Shown here in pieces: positions 47,772-60,263 of a DNA stretch of 64,000 bases. This stretch comes from Pholiota molesta (taxonomy: Eukaryota; Basidiomycota; Agaricomycetes; Agaricales; Strophariaceae). The first letter of the stretch is position 1. Each line of letters opens with the position of its first letter. Made by a program: the position numbers and the translations under genes. The stretch covers positions 806,001 to 870,000 of the forward strand of contig JACGCK010000003.1 in assembly GCA_014925825.1 (NCBI GenBank), read 5' to 3'. The notes below the pieces were generated by a model. That model was given only the letters and a program-made list of their open reading frames with translations. It was not told the origin of the DNA and ran no database searches.

Positions 47772-50291
47772 TTAGTTATGACTCGTAAGCGACCAACTAT
47801 CAAGTGCCACTGTGGGCGGGGTAACAAAATCACTGGCAGACATCCCAGGCCACTGTGGGTTAAACAGCACCTGCAGCGTGTAGGTACCAGCAGGAAGATC
47901 AATGATAAGTACAGTCACTCCTGGGTTTGCCTGATCAGGGACAGGAGGAGTGACATCCGAAGCAAACCGGACGGCAGCAGACGTCGTGAATGCCGCTCCC
48001 GAAGGTGGGCTAACCATCGAAACCAACATCGTCTGACCGTCCAGCGTCAGTGTTGCCGATGTACCAGAGCTATCGACGCTAACGGTAGCGTTTGTATGCA
48101 TGCGCCACTGAACATCCGCACTGGCGGTGATTTCGTCCTGAATCAGAACTTGACGGCGGGCATTGAGAAGACGGCCGCCGCGCTTGACAGATGTTCTGGA
48201 TGAAAATGTCGTGAGTAAAAGTGGATATAACCCTATCTTGCGGACTTACGCATCAAAGTAGGCAGAGGAAAGGTCTGCCACCCAGAAAGCTGTGGAGTCG
48301 CTGGGAATGTTGATGACGGTGCTCGAGCCCTGGGTGGTGTTAGAACTGCCGTGCTGTACCGTAGGAGCCGCGAGGACATTCTGGTTCGATTTGTTGATCA
48401 GAATGGTGTTCTGTCCTTCAGTCATTTTTCTGTAGTATTCCCAGCGGGTGGCATTTTGCGCGTCACTGTTGAAGTATTCGGGAGAAAGGTAGTCACCGGA
48501 GCCCAATTCACCGGCCCAACGTGTGCCAAGGGCGTCGAGAACGAAGTCGCCTGCATCCAAGTCGTTGTGCGTTTGGTGACCTTGGTTCATGCCAGCCTTC
48601 ATGGCCAAGAACAAGGCGTGTTGGTCAGTCCAACTGCTTCGCATAGATGCCCATTGATCAGAACCGTTATCGAAGAAGGTATCCAAAGGTGCGCCATCCC
48701 AGAATGCCCCCGAGACGGTAGGATCGTACCAGAACATACTCCATGGTTCGGCAGCGTCGGCTTGTTCACGCTGGAACAGGGCATAGTTTGGATGTTTGTA
48801 ATGTTGGCCATACAAGAACAAGGAATTGGCCGTGGTGGAAAACTTGTTAGGACCATGATCACCATAATTGAAGAGGGATGTGGGACCGTAGGCATACATG
48901 TGGAACTGGCCGGTGAGTCCAAAGTTCGAGTTGGTATCGAGGAGACCATAGTCGGATCCCGTTGCAGTTATCAATGAGGACGACATTTCAGCGTGAGCTG
49001 TGGTACCAAAATACCAGTAGTTTGCGGTTTCAGCCCAAGTGCCATCGGGAGAAACTGCGTTGATGCATGCGGACTTTGCGTTGTTGATGGTAAAGCTAAG
49101 AAGTTGTTCAGCAATACCGGTGGTGTCGTCGCCAAGGATGGCGAGAGATGCAAGAGTCAAACCGCCATTGCAAACACAATTCCAGTTACCCGTGATGGAG
49201 CTTTGACTCCACCATCCGTAAGAGGCACCGGGAGTGAAGACAGCAAGACCTAGCTGAAGGCCATACTGGATGAGAGAGGTACGGATCTGGCTCTTCTGTT
49301 CGTCACTCCACATATCGTGCAACCAGTCATACGCAATTCCGAATGCAGCTGAAAATTCTGCAGTGTCGAGGAAGTGGACGCTGTTCCATTTGTCGACGTC
49401 GGGGCCGAACGGTGTGGTGCCATTGCCAGCAGCATTCTAATAGCTGGTAAACAAAGGAAAGCGCAACAGGACAGATAAAATATTACCTGAAGTTCGACGA
49501 ATGCGCGATCTACCCATTTCGTGTCATTGGTCATGCGAAAGACATATGCAAAAGCTTTGATCCTCATCTTGACCTCGCGAGCGTTATCAAGGATACCACT
49601 GTCACCATCCATGTGATAAGCAACGGGGGCAAGCTGAAATAAGCAGTGGCATTTCCAAAGATAGTAGCGTTCCATGCTTGGAGATAGGGATCATTTTTAA
49701 TCAGATTTGGTAGGGCTGCCCACTTGTAGGCAGGGGCGATGAGGCGGGGGCGGTCTGTGCGCACGTTGGTGGGGCTGGGATTGGCTGGCTGGAAAGGGTC
49801 TGCCGGCCAGGCAATGTTTGCATTGGAACTTGAAAGGAATGTGGGAGTGGTGAAAAGAGCAGCATTGGTCTAACATTCATGTCAATATAAAGAGTCTGAA
49901 AAACAAAGGGAAAGGGCAAGCTCACCGTCGATGGGTAAACAGGAACCATGAACTCGCTGTCGGTAGCGGTGGCGAATCGTCCGTTGGACATTTTGGCACT
50001 GATTGCTGAGCTAGCAGCAGCCGTGTCCCCTGCGCTCCCAGAGCTGCCTCCATTGCTGCTGCTCGCACTTGCGTCTTTGCTCTTACGGGAGCCGACAATG
50101 CCGCCGACAACAGCAGCAGCAATGACAATGACAAGAAGTGGAACGCCGATCTTGATCCATTTGCTGAGTGGTTTTTTGCGCGGGAGGGGAGCTATGTATC
50201 CAGCAGATTCATGGTAATTGGGGTCGTTGGTTCCATAGGGCGAGCGTTGATATGCATTGTTGTCGAGAGGATTATAATCAGCGGCCGCCAT
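47772..50291 (-). CDS. Heparinase II/III-type polysaccharide lyase-like membrane protein
   Basis: Likely type II membrane protein. A short cytosolic N-terminus (MAAADYNPLDNNAYQRSPYG) precedes one membrane segment (WIKIGVPLLVIVIAAAVVGG), a Ser/Gly-rich linker and a large outside domain. That domain has an alpha-barrel-type region (REVKMRIKAFAYVFRMTNDT, AFGIAYDWLHDMW, NWNCVCNGGLTLA) and the heparinase II/III beta-sandwich signature THNDLDAGDFVLDALGTRWA near the centre. Five exons join with GT-AG introns. One base is missing in the GGGGG at 49624-49628 (plus strand), between ATAYFSL and VAYHMDGD. Basidiomycetes have several such proteins. The polymer they act on is not established, so lyase activity is only a family inference. 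Confidence 0.85.
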
Positions 50292-50658
50292 TGGGCTGGT
50301 CGGGTGGAGAGAGCTCCAGTAAGAGTATTAAAGAAAGACGGAAAGAGGAAGTAAGAAGAAAGGATGAAAAGCTGTGGAAGAAGCTAACGAGGCAAAACTA
50401 GTCGTCGACGGAGCCTCGTGGGAGCGTTCTCGTGGCGTGGGACTGCCGCTCACTGCCGTTGTCGCCGTTGTCACCAGTCTGCCCATCGTCACAACCATCT
50501 ATCATCTCTCACGCGCACTGCGCAACGCTCTTAAAATACCCTTGCAAGTGGACAAGAAGGAGTCCAGAGCTGGCATCGGTGCAGAATTGTATTGCTTCAA
50601 GACCAAATCTCTCCTTTGCAGTCTGAACTCTACATGCGCGAACTCCGGAATCTCTCTC
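50292..50658. other. Promoter of the heparinase-like gene and 3' flank of the thiolase gene
   Basis: About 370 bases. An open frame on the plus strand (50374-50739) overlaps the last thiolase exon on the other strand and has no recognisable feature, so it is not called. Confidence 0.4.
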
Positions 50659-52457
50659 TCACTCCCGGAAAAAAATCCCCGCTGCCCCCATCCCAGTACC
50701 GATACACATGGAAGTAAGCAGGAGCTGATTAATTGGTAGATGTTAGAAAATAGCACCAATTTCAAAGACGGCGGCATGGTCTACCTTCCCCTTGCGGCGG
50801 TGCAATTCGTTGAGGCCTGTGACAATCTGTCGTGCACCGGTACAACGTATACCCCAAAGATTCAAAAAAAGACGATTATTTTATGCGCAAGGACCGCGGC
50901 CAGAAGAGACACTTATCTAGAGGATGCCCGAATGCAATTGCTCCACCGTTCACATTGACCTATATATATCAGATTGTGTTAATTTTAGCTACTCATTTGA
51001 CCGAAGGACAGGAGAGCAACCTTATCCCTGGAGATAAAATTAGAACCGGTTGGTACATACATATGTGTCAAGATGAAGAGACTCACGAAGGGATCCCTAG
51101 TTTCTTAACGCTGTAGACACATTGCGAAGCAAATGCCTCGTTGATCTGATGAAGTAGTTGTGACAAACGCAAGAAATTATAAGAGAAAACTCGACTGACC
51201 TCAAAAAGATCAATGTCACTTAGTTGAAGGCCGGCATTCTTGAGTGCCAAAGGGATGGCATAGACTGGACCAATGCCCATGATACGTGGCGGAACCCCTA
51301 GAATGCCAGCGTTTTTAGACGGATCCGAGAGTCCGAGACTCAAACGGCGATGTAAGTATTTGCGTACATACCTGCTACAGCAGTCGTGATATGTTTCCCC
51401 AGGATATTGAGGCCTCGCCTTTCCGCCTCTCTCCGGGTCATGACAAGCACCGCGGCAGCACCATCCGTGATCTGGCTGGCATTTCCACCTGTAGTCGTGC
51501 TGTTTCCCCATTGAGGAAATGCAGGCCTGATTTTGGCCAGAGCTTCTGGCGTGGTACCATAACGAATGCCGTCGTCCTCATTCACCACAACGAACTTTCG
51601 TTTGTCGGAATTGGGGTCCTTCTGAGGGACTGTGAACGGTACAATCTCCTTTGCGAAATAACCATTCTTCTGGGCAGCTTCTGCCTTCTTAAACGAATCA
51701 GCAGCAAAGGCATCTTGTTCTTCGCGAGTAACATTGAATTCAGCAGCGACGTTTTCGCTGGTCCAGCCCATGCGCTCTTTGCAGTCCTTGGCTGCATCGT
51801 GAGAAGAGATTAATTCACTAAACACCGGGCCACCTCTATCAGGACTATAGAATAATATTATTATTACATTATGTCTCAGATTATTAATTGCCAGTGGACG
51901 TACTTTTCTGACATGCTCTCGACACCAATTGCCAGACCAATCTCGATCTGTCCACTTCGGACTTGGTTCGCAACAGTAGTGAGAGCCATTAATCCACTCG
52001 AACAGAACCGGTTAATGACTTGAACGGGAACCGAGTCCGGAAAGCCCGCAGCGAGCATTGCAGCACGAGCAAAATAAGGCGCATCTGATGTCAGGACAGT
52101 TCCGACGCAGACATCGCCAATGGCTCCTGGCTCAACATTCGACAAAGAAATTACATGCTATATAATCGCCCGGAATAGTCGATCAGCAAGGTTCCGTTCG
52201 TTAGTGGTTTATATGAATACTCACTTTGAACATCTCGAGCATGAGCTCGTCAGTGCTGGAAGTATCTGTTAGGGGCAGTCCCTGTCAGACAAATCGTTGA
52301 CTTACCGCGTATCCTTGAAGCCTCCTTTCTTGGCCTTACAGAGTGGGGATCTTATGGCAAGAGTTATGACGACATCGTCCGGCTTCTTCACTTCCAGTGC
52401 ACTAAGACCAGCAGGAGTACCAGTGAGATGAGCAGCAAGTTGTTTGACGCGTTCCAT
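50659..52457 (-). CDS. POT1: Peroxisomal 3-ketoacyl-CoA thiolase
   Basis: Last step of peroxisomal fatty-acid beta-oxidation. The N-terminus MERVKQLAAHL contains a textbook PTS2 import signal (R-V-x2-L-A-x-H-L). Catalytic residues are in place: Cys in INRFCSSGL, His in GGAIAFGHPLG, and the second Cys in TSMCIGTGMGAAG. Other family blocks are PGAIGDVCVG, GVESMSE, TGGNASQITDGAAAVL and FEINEAFASQCVY. The 3' part is finely split: a 7-nt exon (51027-51021), a 43-nt exon (50959-50917), then an intron (50916-50847) that begins ATAAGT and ends AC. Only that AT-AC pair restores GHPLGCTGARQIV. The last exon ends FFRE. No frameshift is needed. No C-terminal PTS1 is present, consistent with PTS2 use. Confidence 0.94.
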
Positions 52458-52873
52458 GGTGAAAGAGGCGAAGTTCAAATGGAATATGGGTGCACGGTAG
52501 GTAGGGAACGCCTTTCAAACCAAGATGAGTCTTCTGACCTGCATATATCTCAGGCATACTTTTATCACGCGCAAGCAGCCCGCCCTTTGAAGAGATCCTG
52601 ACAAGATCCTGCCGCGACGCCTTGATGGCATCAGTCCAAGTTGGTCCTGTTTGGCAAGCCTGCGAACTTGGACAACCGTGTGGACAAGAAACCTGAAAGA
52701 TGTCGATGAACAGTGCCGAGAGGCCTGTCTGCATGCTTTGAGTATCTTCAGAAGGTGGTGTTCCTTTTCCAGAAACAACATGTTCTCTGACTGTATTTCT
52801 TTCTAGGCTCATATTCTTACACCGATTGCTCCAGGCGCTTCTATACTTATTTCCACCACCGTCATTCGTCAAG
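52458..52873. promoter_or_regulatory. Divergent thiolase / glucosyltransferase promoter region
   Basis: 416 bases between start codons. The minus-strand open frame that continues upstream of the thiolase ATG (to about 52872) shows no family similarity and is taken as untranslated. Confidence 0.35.
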
Positions 52874-54288
52874 ATGCCTTCAACCCAGATTTTGACGCGT
52901 ATGGATCGAGAATCGCTTACCTATGGTCTTGCTTCACTCGGCCTTGTATGGTACCTTTCCTTGTGGTCAATAGGGCTCCTGGGGTGCATTGCTGCGTCAG
53001 TGAATCCTTTATAGCACCAAATGCTTGTCTTATAGCCACCTTCTGTAGACGCAGACGCTACCGCTCCCGCCCTGGTTCTCTCAACTCCAGTTCTCGGAAT
53101 GGTCATGCACCTGGTGTTTCCATTCTTCGCCCTTTAAAGGGACTGGATACCAATCTCTATGAAAACCTGGAATCAACCTTCAAGCAGGACTATCCAAACT
53201 ATGAAATCATATTCTCCGTTGCGGATGAAAATGATCAAGCTCTGCATGTTGTGAATGCTCTGGTGGTTAGGTATCCTCAAATCAATGTAACAACTATAAT
53301 TGGTATTTTTTTTTCTCTCTTCGAGGAAGACAATTTCTGAATGACATACGCTAGGCGAAGAAAATATGGGTGTAAATCCAAAAATCAACAACCTTGTTCG
53401 CTCTTTTAGAAGGGCCGCTCACGACTTGCTATGGGTTCTTGATTCGGGCGTCATGGCTGACCCTGGTACATTGGCTCGAAGTGTGGGCCTCTTCACTGAT
53501 ACATCCTCCCGGTCATCAAATTTAAAGCGCCTCGGCCTGGTTCATCATGTCCCATTCGCTCTCATCGACGAAGCAAAGTTCGGTTCCCGACTCGAAGCCG
53601 CATTCCTCAATACGAATCACGCGAAGATGTACATTGCCATCAACACTATCGGCATCGATCATGCGTGGTGGGGAAATCAAACCTGTATCGCCGCTCTGAT
53701 ATCGAACGGTTGAATGCCTCCCTTATTCCAATCAGAACTCAAGTTGCTAGGAGACATGAAGTACAAGAATACGGACTGGCTGCTTTTGGGCGCTTTCTTG
53801 CTGAGGACAACATGATCGCAAGTGCTCTCTGGCACGAACTCGGTTTGCGACACGACCTCTCCTGCGATGTCGCTCGGAACGTTGTCGGGAACATGTCATT
53901 TTCCGATTACGTCTGGCGGCGTGTTCGCTGGATACGTGTGCGGAAACGTATGGTTTTGGTGGCTACTTTGCTCGAACCATTAACAGAATCAGTGATGCTT
54001 TGTTTCATTGGTCTTCTAAGTGTCAAGTATCTGTTACAGATATCATCATGGATATTTGTTCCTCTTCATTTTTTCCTCTGGTTGTGCGTTGATCTTGATG
54101 TCTATACATCTATCTCGGGGCTGGGCCTGAGATCAGAAAGCACGGCATCGTTCATCGCCGTTTGGATCGCAAGAGAAATCCTCGCATTTCCAATATGGCT
54201 TTTGGCAATTGTGGGCAACGAAATTATTTGGCGGGGCAGGAGATATCAGGTTCTCGCAAACGGAGAAGCGCGAGTTTCTTCACAATAG
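52874..54288 (+). CDS. GCS1: Ceramide glucosyltransferase (GT21)
   Basis: Transfers glucose from UDP-glucose to ceramide in the Golgi/ER, making fungal glucosylceramide. An N-terminal hydrophobic segment (LVWYLSLWSIGLLGCIAA) anchors it. GT21 landmarks follow: GVSILRPLKGLDTNLYENLE, FSVADEND (D1), LLWVLDSGV (D2), FLAEDNMIASALWHELG (D3), and RRVRW as the (Q/R)xxRW motif. The C-terminus has two or three hydrophobic segments. One base is missing at about 53659: a second T gives GIDSCVVGKSNLYRRSDIE, exactly the family reading before D3. The start MPSTQILTRM is the first ATG; Met10 is possible. Divergent from thiolase. Confidence 0.93.
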
Positions 54289-54605
54289 AATACAACCGTA
54301 TTTTACGACTGGATATAAGACTCGCAATCTATTTTCTTTATTTTTCAACTTGCTCCTCATTTCCCCCCAAAAAAGAAGAAAAAAATTTCACACTGCCTAA
54401 TTTGACCGTCTGCGGGTTGTATTTGAAGTATTAGTGTCTAAATGAGATCAGTGTACATACATACAGATTAATATTATAGTTAGCGTTAAATATTAGACAT
54501 AGGCAGATTATGTAGTGTATGTGAGTCCAATCGTAGATATAAAGTTACTGTTCAGTGTTCAGTGCATTAGTAATGGTCCAAGAAGAAAAAGAGCGACCCG
54601 ACACA
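54289..54605. other. Convergent intergenic region
   Basis: About 320 AT-rich bases between the glucosyltransferase and homeodomain genes. Nothing is recognised. Confidence 0.4.
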
Positions 54606-55432
54606 TCACTGATCGTAATCAGAAGCATCGTGCGGTCCCCGAAGAGACACTCTGAATCGTGAGTTACGTTGAACTCGATAGTTATAAATCATGACAACCT
54701 CTTCGAAAAAAGAATCGGACCAATCTTGACAAGCGGACAAGGCAGAGGTACGAAGGCGGACCTTGTCACCATCTTCTGTCTCGACAGGAATGGATTCGCC
54801 GATTCGATTCTTTTGCCGCTCGTTAGAAAACCAATTTTTTATTTGCTTGTAGGCACTGTAGGGAACGCGTAAGTCTAAATTGGTCAAAACGCAAATAAAG
54901 GCACCGACCGATTGATGATGATGGCAATTAATACCATCCATGATTCACACGGGTACATTGTAATCTCTTCATATACCATACGCAGGACAAGCAGTTGGCG
55001 TTCATTGACGGGTGAGTTGTCGAGGGATTTGATTTTGATGGCTTTGTCCAACAGTTCCTTTCGCCTTGTTTTCATTTGCATCCTACCCTTGAGATGCAGT
55101 TCAGTGGTTTTGCGTGTTCGCCTTCCAGATTTATGGCGGATGAAAGGAACGAAACTGGGATCTGGTTGGGGCATGTCGTTTGAATGATTTGAGTGTGTTA
55201 GTGCCCTCGTATGTCTGGAATCCCGCGGGGTTTCTGGAGTTATGCAGGGTATGTGAAGAGAGGCGACGTCGTGCAAAAAAGTAGAGGTGGGCGCAGAGGA
55301 AAGCGAACGAGTGGAAGAAGAGGGCGACGACGAGCGGACTGAGGAGGGGGAGAAGGTAGCGGATTCGATGCTGGAGACGACGTTGGCGAGGAAGTGCAAA
55401 GGACTGGAGGGGGCTTGAAGAATAGTAGTCAT
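54606..55432 (-). CDS. Homeodomain transcription factor
   Basis: Two exons. After a Ser/Pro-rich N-terminus (start MTTILQAPSSPLHF at 55432), a basic stretch RRTRKTTELHLKGRMQMK leads into a homeodomain. Helices 1-2 lie around NERQLLVLRMVYEEITMYP and SWMVLIAIIIN. Helix 3 is AYKQIKNWFSNERQKNR, with the invariant W, F, N and R of the DNA-binding helix (WFxNxR). The intron splits the domain just before helix 3. A short tail follows. Fungal homeodomain factors of this size include developmental regulators of mushroom formation, but which one this is cannot be decided. It is not next to a second homeodomain gene, so it does not look like the mating-type HD pair. Confidence 0.85.
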
Positions 55433-55781
55433 AATTATATCGTGAGGAGTAAAGAATGTATAGGTAAAGAGAAAGAAAGCGACTAGCGCATAGAAGGGAC
55501 AGGAAAGCAAGGAATGTGGGCCAGCAGAGGCGGAAACAAGAAAGAGCTCTGATATCTGCTGTGAATATAAAGGAACACAGAAATGTCACAAATCTGTTGA
55601 CTCTTGTAATGGCGCGCGTTGCCGGTATTGTTCTTGTCCGTATTTAGCACATCCTCTGATGCAATCCACCGCATCGTAAACGCCGTCCATCTCTTGACAA
55701 CGCTCACAATACCTCAGGTCCCTTTTCATGCGCCTTTAGTCTTCGCTTCCTCCTCCTTTTGTTCTTGTATTCACGTCTGCT
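55433..55781. promoter_or_regulatory. Divergent homeodomain / SEC3 promoter region
   Basis: 349 bases between start codons. No clear element was recognised apart from GA/CT-rich stretches. Confidence 0.3.
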
Positions 55782-58700
55782 ATGGCGGATCAACGCCAAA
55801 GGATCATCGCGTCTGTCTTCTCCAGGCGCAACGCCGAAGGCAACCTCGAGGAACTTATGTTTCTCATATCAAAATCTGGGAAGATGCAGGCCCGGAAGGC
55901 GGTGGGCGGAAACCACGATACATCCTTCTATCTCGTATGTATGATTCTTGCTGGCACTATAATTTGGAGATGAACCCACCGCGCTGCAGAGGCCAGCAAT
56001 GGATCAGGATTTTTACACAAGTCTAAGCTGAACACAAATGGAACATTTTCGGTCGGTAAAACTTGGAGACTGATAGAACTTCGAAGCATCCAAGTACCGA
56101 ACGTGAGTCTCTTTGATGTCTCCCGCCTATTATAAGCTTATTGATTGATACCAGCCGTTAGCATTCAATTTGACACTTTCGAGAACGTATAGATGGCAAA
56201 CCGAAAGCCAAGAAGATCAGGCTAACTTTCTTGAATCACTTATACGGCTCTTTCGCGTCGTCGCGGGCCCCCAGGCTCCCTTACAACTAGATGGAATACC
56301 AGATGTCGATGCAACTACAGGTAGAACGTATGATGTTTCCTTCAAGAACTTTACACTTATATGCCAAAAGCTAGTGTTCAAGGCCCCCAAAGGCCCCCAA
56401 GACGTTCAGGGCGAACTCCATCACCGACAGGAGCTCCGCAACGCCCACCACGTTCGCAGCCGGCACGAATCCAGAATATGTCTGAACCACCTCAACGAAT
56501 CCCTTCTCCTGTACCGGCACCCAATATCCGAAGCAGAAACGGAGCTGCTTCACGTTCTGGATCTCCCGCCGGGTCTACTCGTGAACGCAGACCTCCTTCT
56601 ATAACGGTGCCCCCACCAGTTGCGCCATTGTCGACCCAGCGACCCTCCAATCAAACTAACGGTTCATCTGCTCGGATTTCATCTGCCAACCTGGAACAAA
56701 CACCTTTACGGTCAGAAAAAAAATACTACTGCACTTGATTATTAGCTACTAAAATATCTAGTAGCGTGTCGCAAGAAACTTCCAACAGAACACTCGCGCC
56801 CAATCGTGCTAATAATGCATCACCAACACCTTCTGCCGTATCACGAACTGGAGTATCACGCATAGAAAACGTTTCATCAATAGTCGATGCTAATGCTTTA
56901 CGGAGAGATCAAAACGCTCGAATATCCTACTTTGATCCCACCAATCAGGCAACACTTGACCGTTTAATTCTTGCAGATGCGCAAGCTGAAGGCGATGGCG
57001 AAGAAGAAAATGCCCAAGCAACCTTGATCAATGTGGAAGAAATGATAGAAGGGTATGAATGGGCCAGCGACGATGTCATTGGAAAGAAAATGACAAGAGG
57101 TGCTGTGGATATGATAGAAGCTCGACTGCTGGATGAATTGAATGCCCTTGAAAAGGTCAAACAGTACAAGTATTCCACTATAACTGATTACTAATTATTG
57201 GCAGGCTAATATTCACTCGTTCCTTGAATCCGATGACCGCGTCGGCGTGGTTATGAAATTCATGGATGATGCTCTTACGGAGCTTGACAATATGGATAGT
57301 CTAATATCCACTTATAAAATCCATCTCAACGTATGTTCAGCTCATCTTTTAACATTTTTATGTAGTTAAGCATTTGCACAGGCGGTCAACGATGATATTC
57401 TATATATTCAATCTCAAAACCGTGGCCTGCAAGTACAAAATCAAAACCAACGGGCGCTTTTGGCGGAACTCCAAAATCTTTTGGTGAGTCGATCGGAAAT
57501 TCCGAGCTCAAAAGTTACTCATCTAGGAAATAGCGAACGGTCCATGTGGATCAGGATGCATTGGCCACCCTTACCCAAGAATCTCTGGAAAAGTCACAAA
57601 GCATTAGTCGTTTGGAAGAAGCGGCAGTCCAATTGTACAAAGCTCTGCAAGCTGGTCGGGATACAGGTTTGTGAATTACCAACTGTGATGTTTGAAATTT
57701 ATCTCACCACAGTTATAGACATGGCTGCCACTATGCAGAGATTACAAGAATATCGCACCTATAACTCTCAGTTCTGCAAACGAGTATTTGATTTCTTATC
57801 CATTATGGTCGTTGCCCGGGTAAGTAAGAATTGCATGATTCTTGTTTCAGTCCTGAATTCCGGCCATGCCATCGTAGTCGAAAATGCTTCTTGGAGATAC
57901 CTTAGGTCTGACGAAATCGCCTCCCGGCCCTCGTCCAACAGTTATTCTGCACGACGAGCTCGAAGCTTACCTTGCACGATACTCTGGCATTCTAATTTAT
58001 ATGCGAGAAATGGATGAAAACATCTACAGCAAACTCTGTGCAGTAAGTGGCGGTTTTCGTAATTTATAGTTCGGCTTAGCTAACTTGCTTGGAAACAGAC
58101 CTACTTCTCTTCTGCTAGTGACTTACATGGTACCCAAATGAAGGCTTTAATTTCGGCGCATTTAGACCTTGTTAAGAAGGTTTCGGACGAAGATTTGGAC
58201 CAAGGTAAAAATCTTATTTGCTTGGTAACTGATACACGATCAACAATTAAGGAAATAGGATTTGGAACTGCTCCTACCCCCCTTGCTTCTAGAGGAGCTG
58301 CCGGTATGCGTCGCGCAGGCACCATCATACGCTCCCCGATCGAAAGCAGACAACGAGACCGAGACAAACAACAAGAGGGTGAACTGAGAGCTTCAGAAGT
58401 AATGCTTCCTTGTATTCCCCACCCTGCTTTACTGAATTCCATTCTCATATAGGTTTTTGGACTCTTCTTGGAGCAGATTGCAAATCTAATATATCACGAA
58501 AACGACTTCATTAGTGGTTTTCTGCAAATCAACGATTCGGGATTTACATTTGCCGACTACATGGGTCTAGATAACTATTTTCGCAGACAAGCAGCTCGTT
58601 CTGCATCTCTGAGCCAGAACACTACGAAGCTCATTCGTGGCGCTCTCGATCTTATTTTTGGGTTCCTCCCTGCAGAACTAAAATCCTGGCTTGATGCTGC

Positions 58701-59878
58701 GCTTGCCAAGGATAACATGTAAGTTCCGTGTAGGGCAGTTGTTTAGTTGATGAACTTACTAACTTACCTACCATAGGGAAATCATAGGGATACTGGCTTT
58801 TTTAGAGCGCTATTTAATAGAAGCCGAAGAAAGAGGGAATCCTTTCGTAATAAATCTGTTGGAGAAGCAGCATTCCAGATTAAAGATGGTTTTTGACCGG
58901 CACATTGTGAGTGATAATCGTCTTAGTACTTGTTGAATTACTCAAATAAGCGGATCTTAGAGTGAGCAACTCAAAAATATCGAGCGCACTAAACTTTCTA
59001 GCAAGAAAAGAAAAGGTGTCGCTCACTTCGTAAAATATTTCTCAGCGTATGCCTCCAGAGTCGAGAATCAGCTCATTGGGGCAAACGAATTGGAAATACG
59101 CACCAGTGTTGATGCTGCTTATGAAAAAATTGTGCAGTCTATGTTCGATTCGTTGAAGCAGATTGCCAAGTTGGAAGGAGAGGGTGAGGATAAAGGTCAG
59201 CTGAACTATCACGTTATCCTCATCGGTGAGTCCCCTTTAATTCTGCTTAAATATATACAATTGTCAAGCCGGCTAATGATGTATGCAGAGAATATGCATT
59301 TCTTCGTTTCCGAGATCTCGCAGATGGACGTTCCTTCGTTGAACAGTTCTACTCAACAGGCGCAGGCAATTTATGATGAAAATGTTGCTGCATACATCAA
59401 GATTGTCTTCCGCAGGCCATTTGGAAAGATCATTGTAAGTGTATCTTTTGATTCTGCAATGTACCCCCTAAAACATATTCATTTTCTACCCTAGGATTTC
59501 TTTGAAGCCCTTGATCGCGTTGCGAAAGACGCCAACCCATCGGAATTGACGTCCAACAGCAATTTCAACAAAGCAGCATTGAAGAAAGTCGTCAAAGACT
59601 ACAACAGCAAGGATATACGCAAGTATATCGATGCCCTTGCCAAGCGGGTGGAGAAACACTTCACTGACGCGGAAAAAGCCACTGCCGATGATAACAGCGG
59701 CGTTTCATCTGGTAAAGTGCTGACTGGTGTATGGAATTCCTGCGAAGAGGAATTCGTGAAGTTGACTGAAACATGGGCATCGCGTATATCTCAATGGTAC
59801 GGTGATAGTGGCATCACATTAGAGTACACGACTTCGGAAGTAGAATCTGCATTCCGGAGGCAAAGGTTTGGATTATGA
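55782..59878 (+). CDS. SEC3: Exocyst complex component Sec3
   Basis: Landmark subunit of the exocyst, which tethers secretory vesicles at the growing tip. The N-terminal PIP2-binding PH-like domain reads MADQRQRIIASVF, NTNGTFSVGKTWRLIELRSI and LTLSRTYRWQTESQEDQANF. A Pro/Ser/Arg-rich linker follows, then coiled-coil and helical rods (FLESDDRVGVVMKFMDDALTEL; TLTQESLEKSQSISRLEEAA) and the C-terminal exocyst helical domain (LFLEQIANLIYHENDFIS; FLERYLIEAEERGNPF; MDVPSLNS). About 15 introns join in frame. One base is missing at 55852-55853 (AA run): a third A changes the frame from LEELMFL to EETYVSHIKIWED, the family reading. The ATG at 55782 is the first. Confidence 0.94.
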
Positions 59879-60263
59879 TGTGTAGTTGATAGGAACTTGG
59901 ACATGACCTATAGATTTTTGGAACTATATGAATATCATGAGAATGAACCAGTGGCAGGGTATTATTGTGCACTAGATAAAATTCTTTGTCCTGGTTGAAC
60001 TGTGGACGCGATGTCCTTCGGAGATATCTATAAATGCAGTTCAATGACCGTGATAAGACCCACAGCATGCCACTATCTGGCGACGTATGCCCGCTTATGT
60101 ACACGAAGTAAATCCATTGAAAAAATATGTAAGTCCTTAGTCATGTTCACGTATGAAGAACAGGATGTCAGAGCGGCATCTCGCGAGTAGATAAAAAGGA
60201 TAATGATATTCAAACGAGATTCCAGGGAAGACAACCCGTTCTACAAGTGTCTAATTGTACTGC
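59879..60263. other. Convergent intergenic region
   Basis: About 385 bases between SEC3 and the HVA22-like gene, presumably 3' untranslated sequence. Nothing else is seen. Confidence 0.4.

Noticed and set aside
50374..50739. 121-codon plus-strand open frame as a gene
   Set aside because: It is antisense to the last thiolase exon and the heparinase promoter and has no domain or signal.
50847..50916. U12-type (minor spliceosome) intron
   Set aside because: The 5' end is ATAAGT, not ATATCCTT, and no TCCTTAAC-like branch site lies near the 3' end; a U2-type AT-AC intron fits better.
54606..55432. Mating-type A-locus homeodomain gene
   Set aside because: No divergent partner homeodomain gene and no mitochondrial intermediate peptidase gene are next to it.
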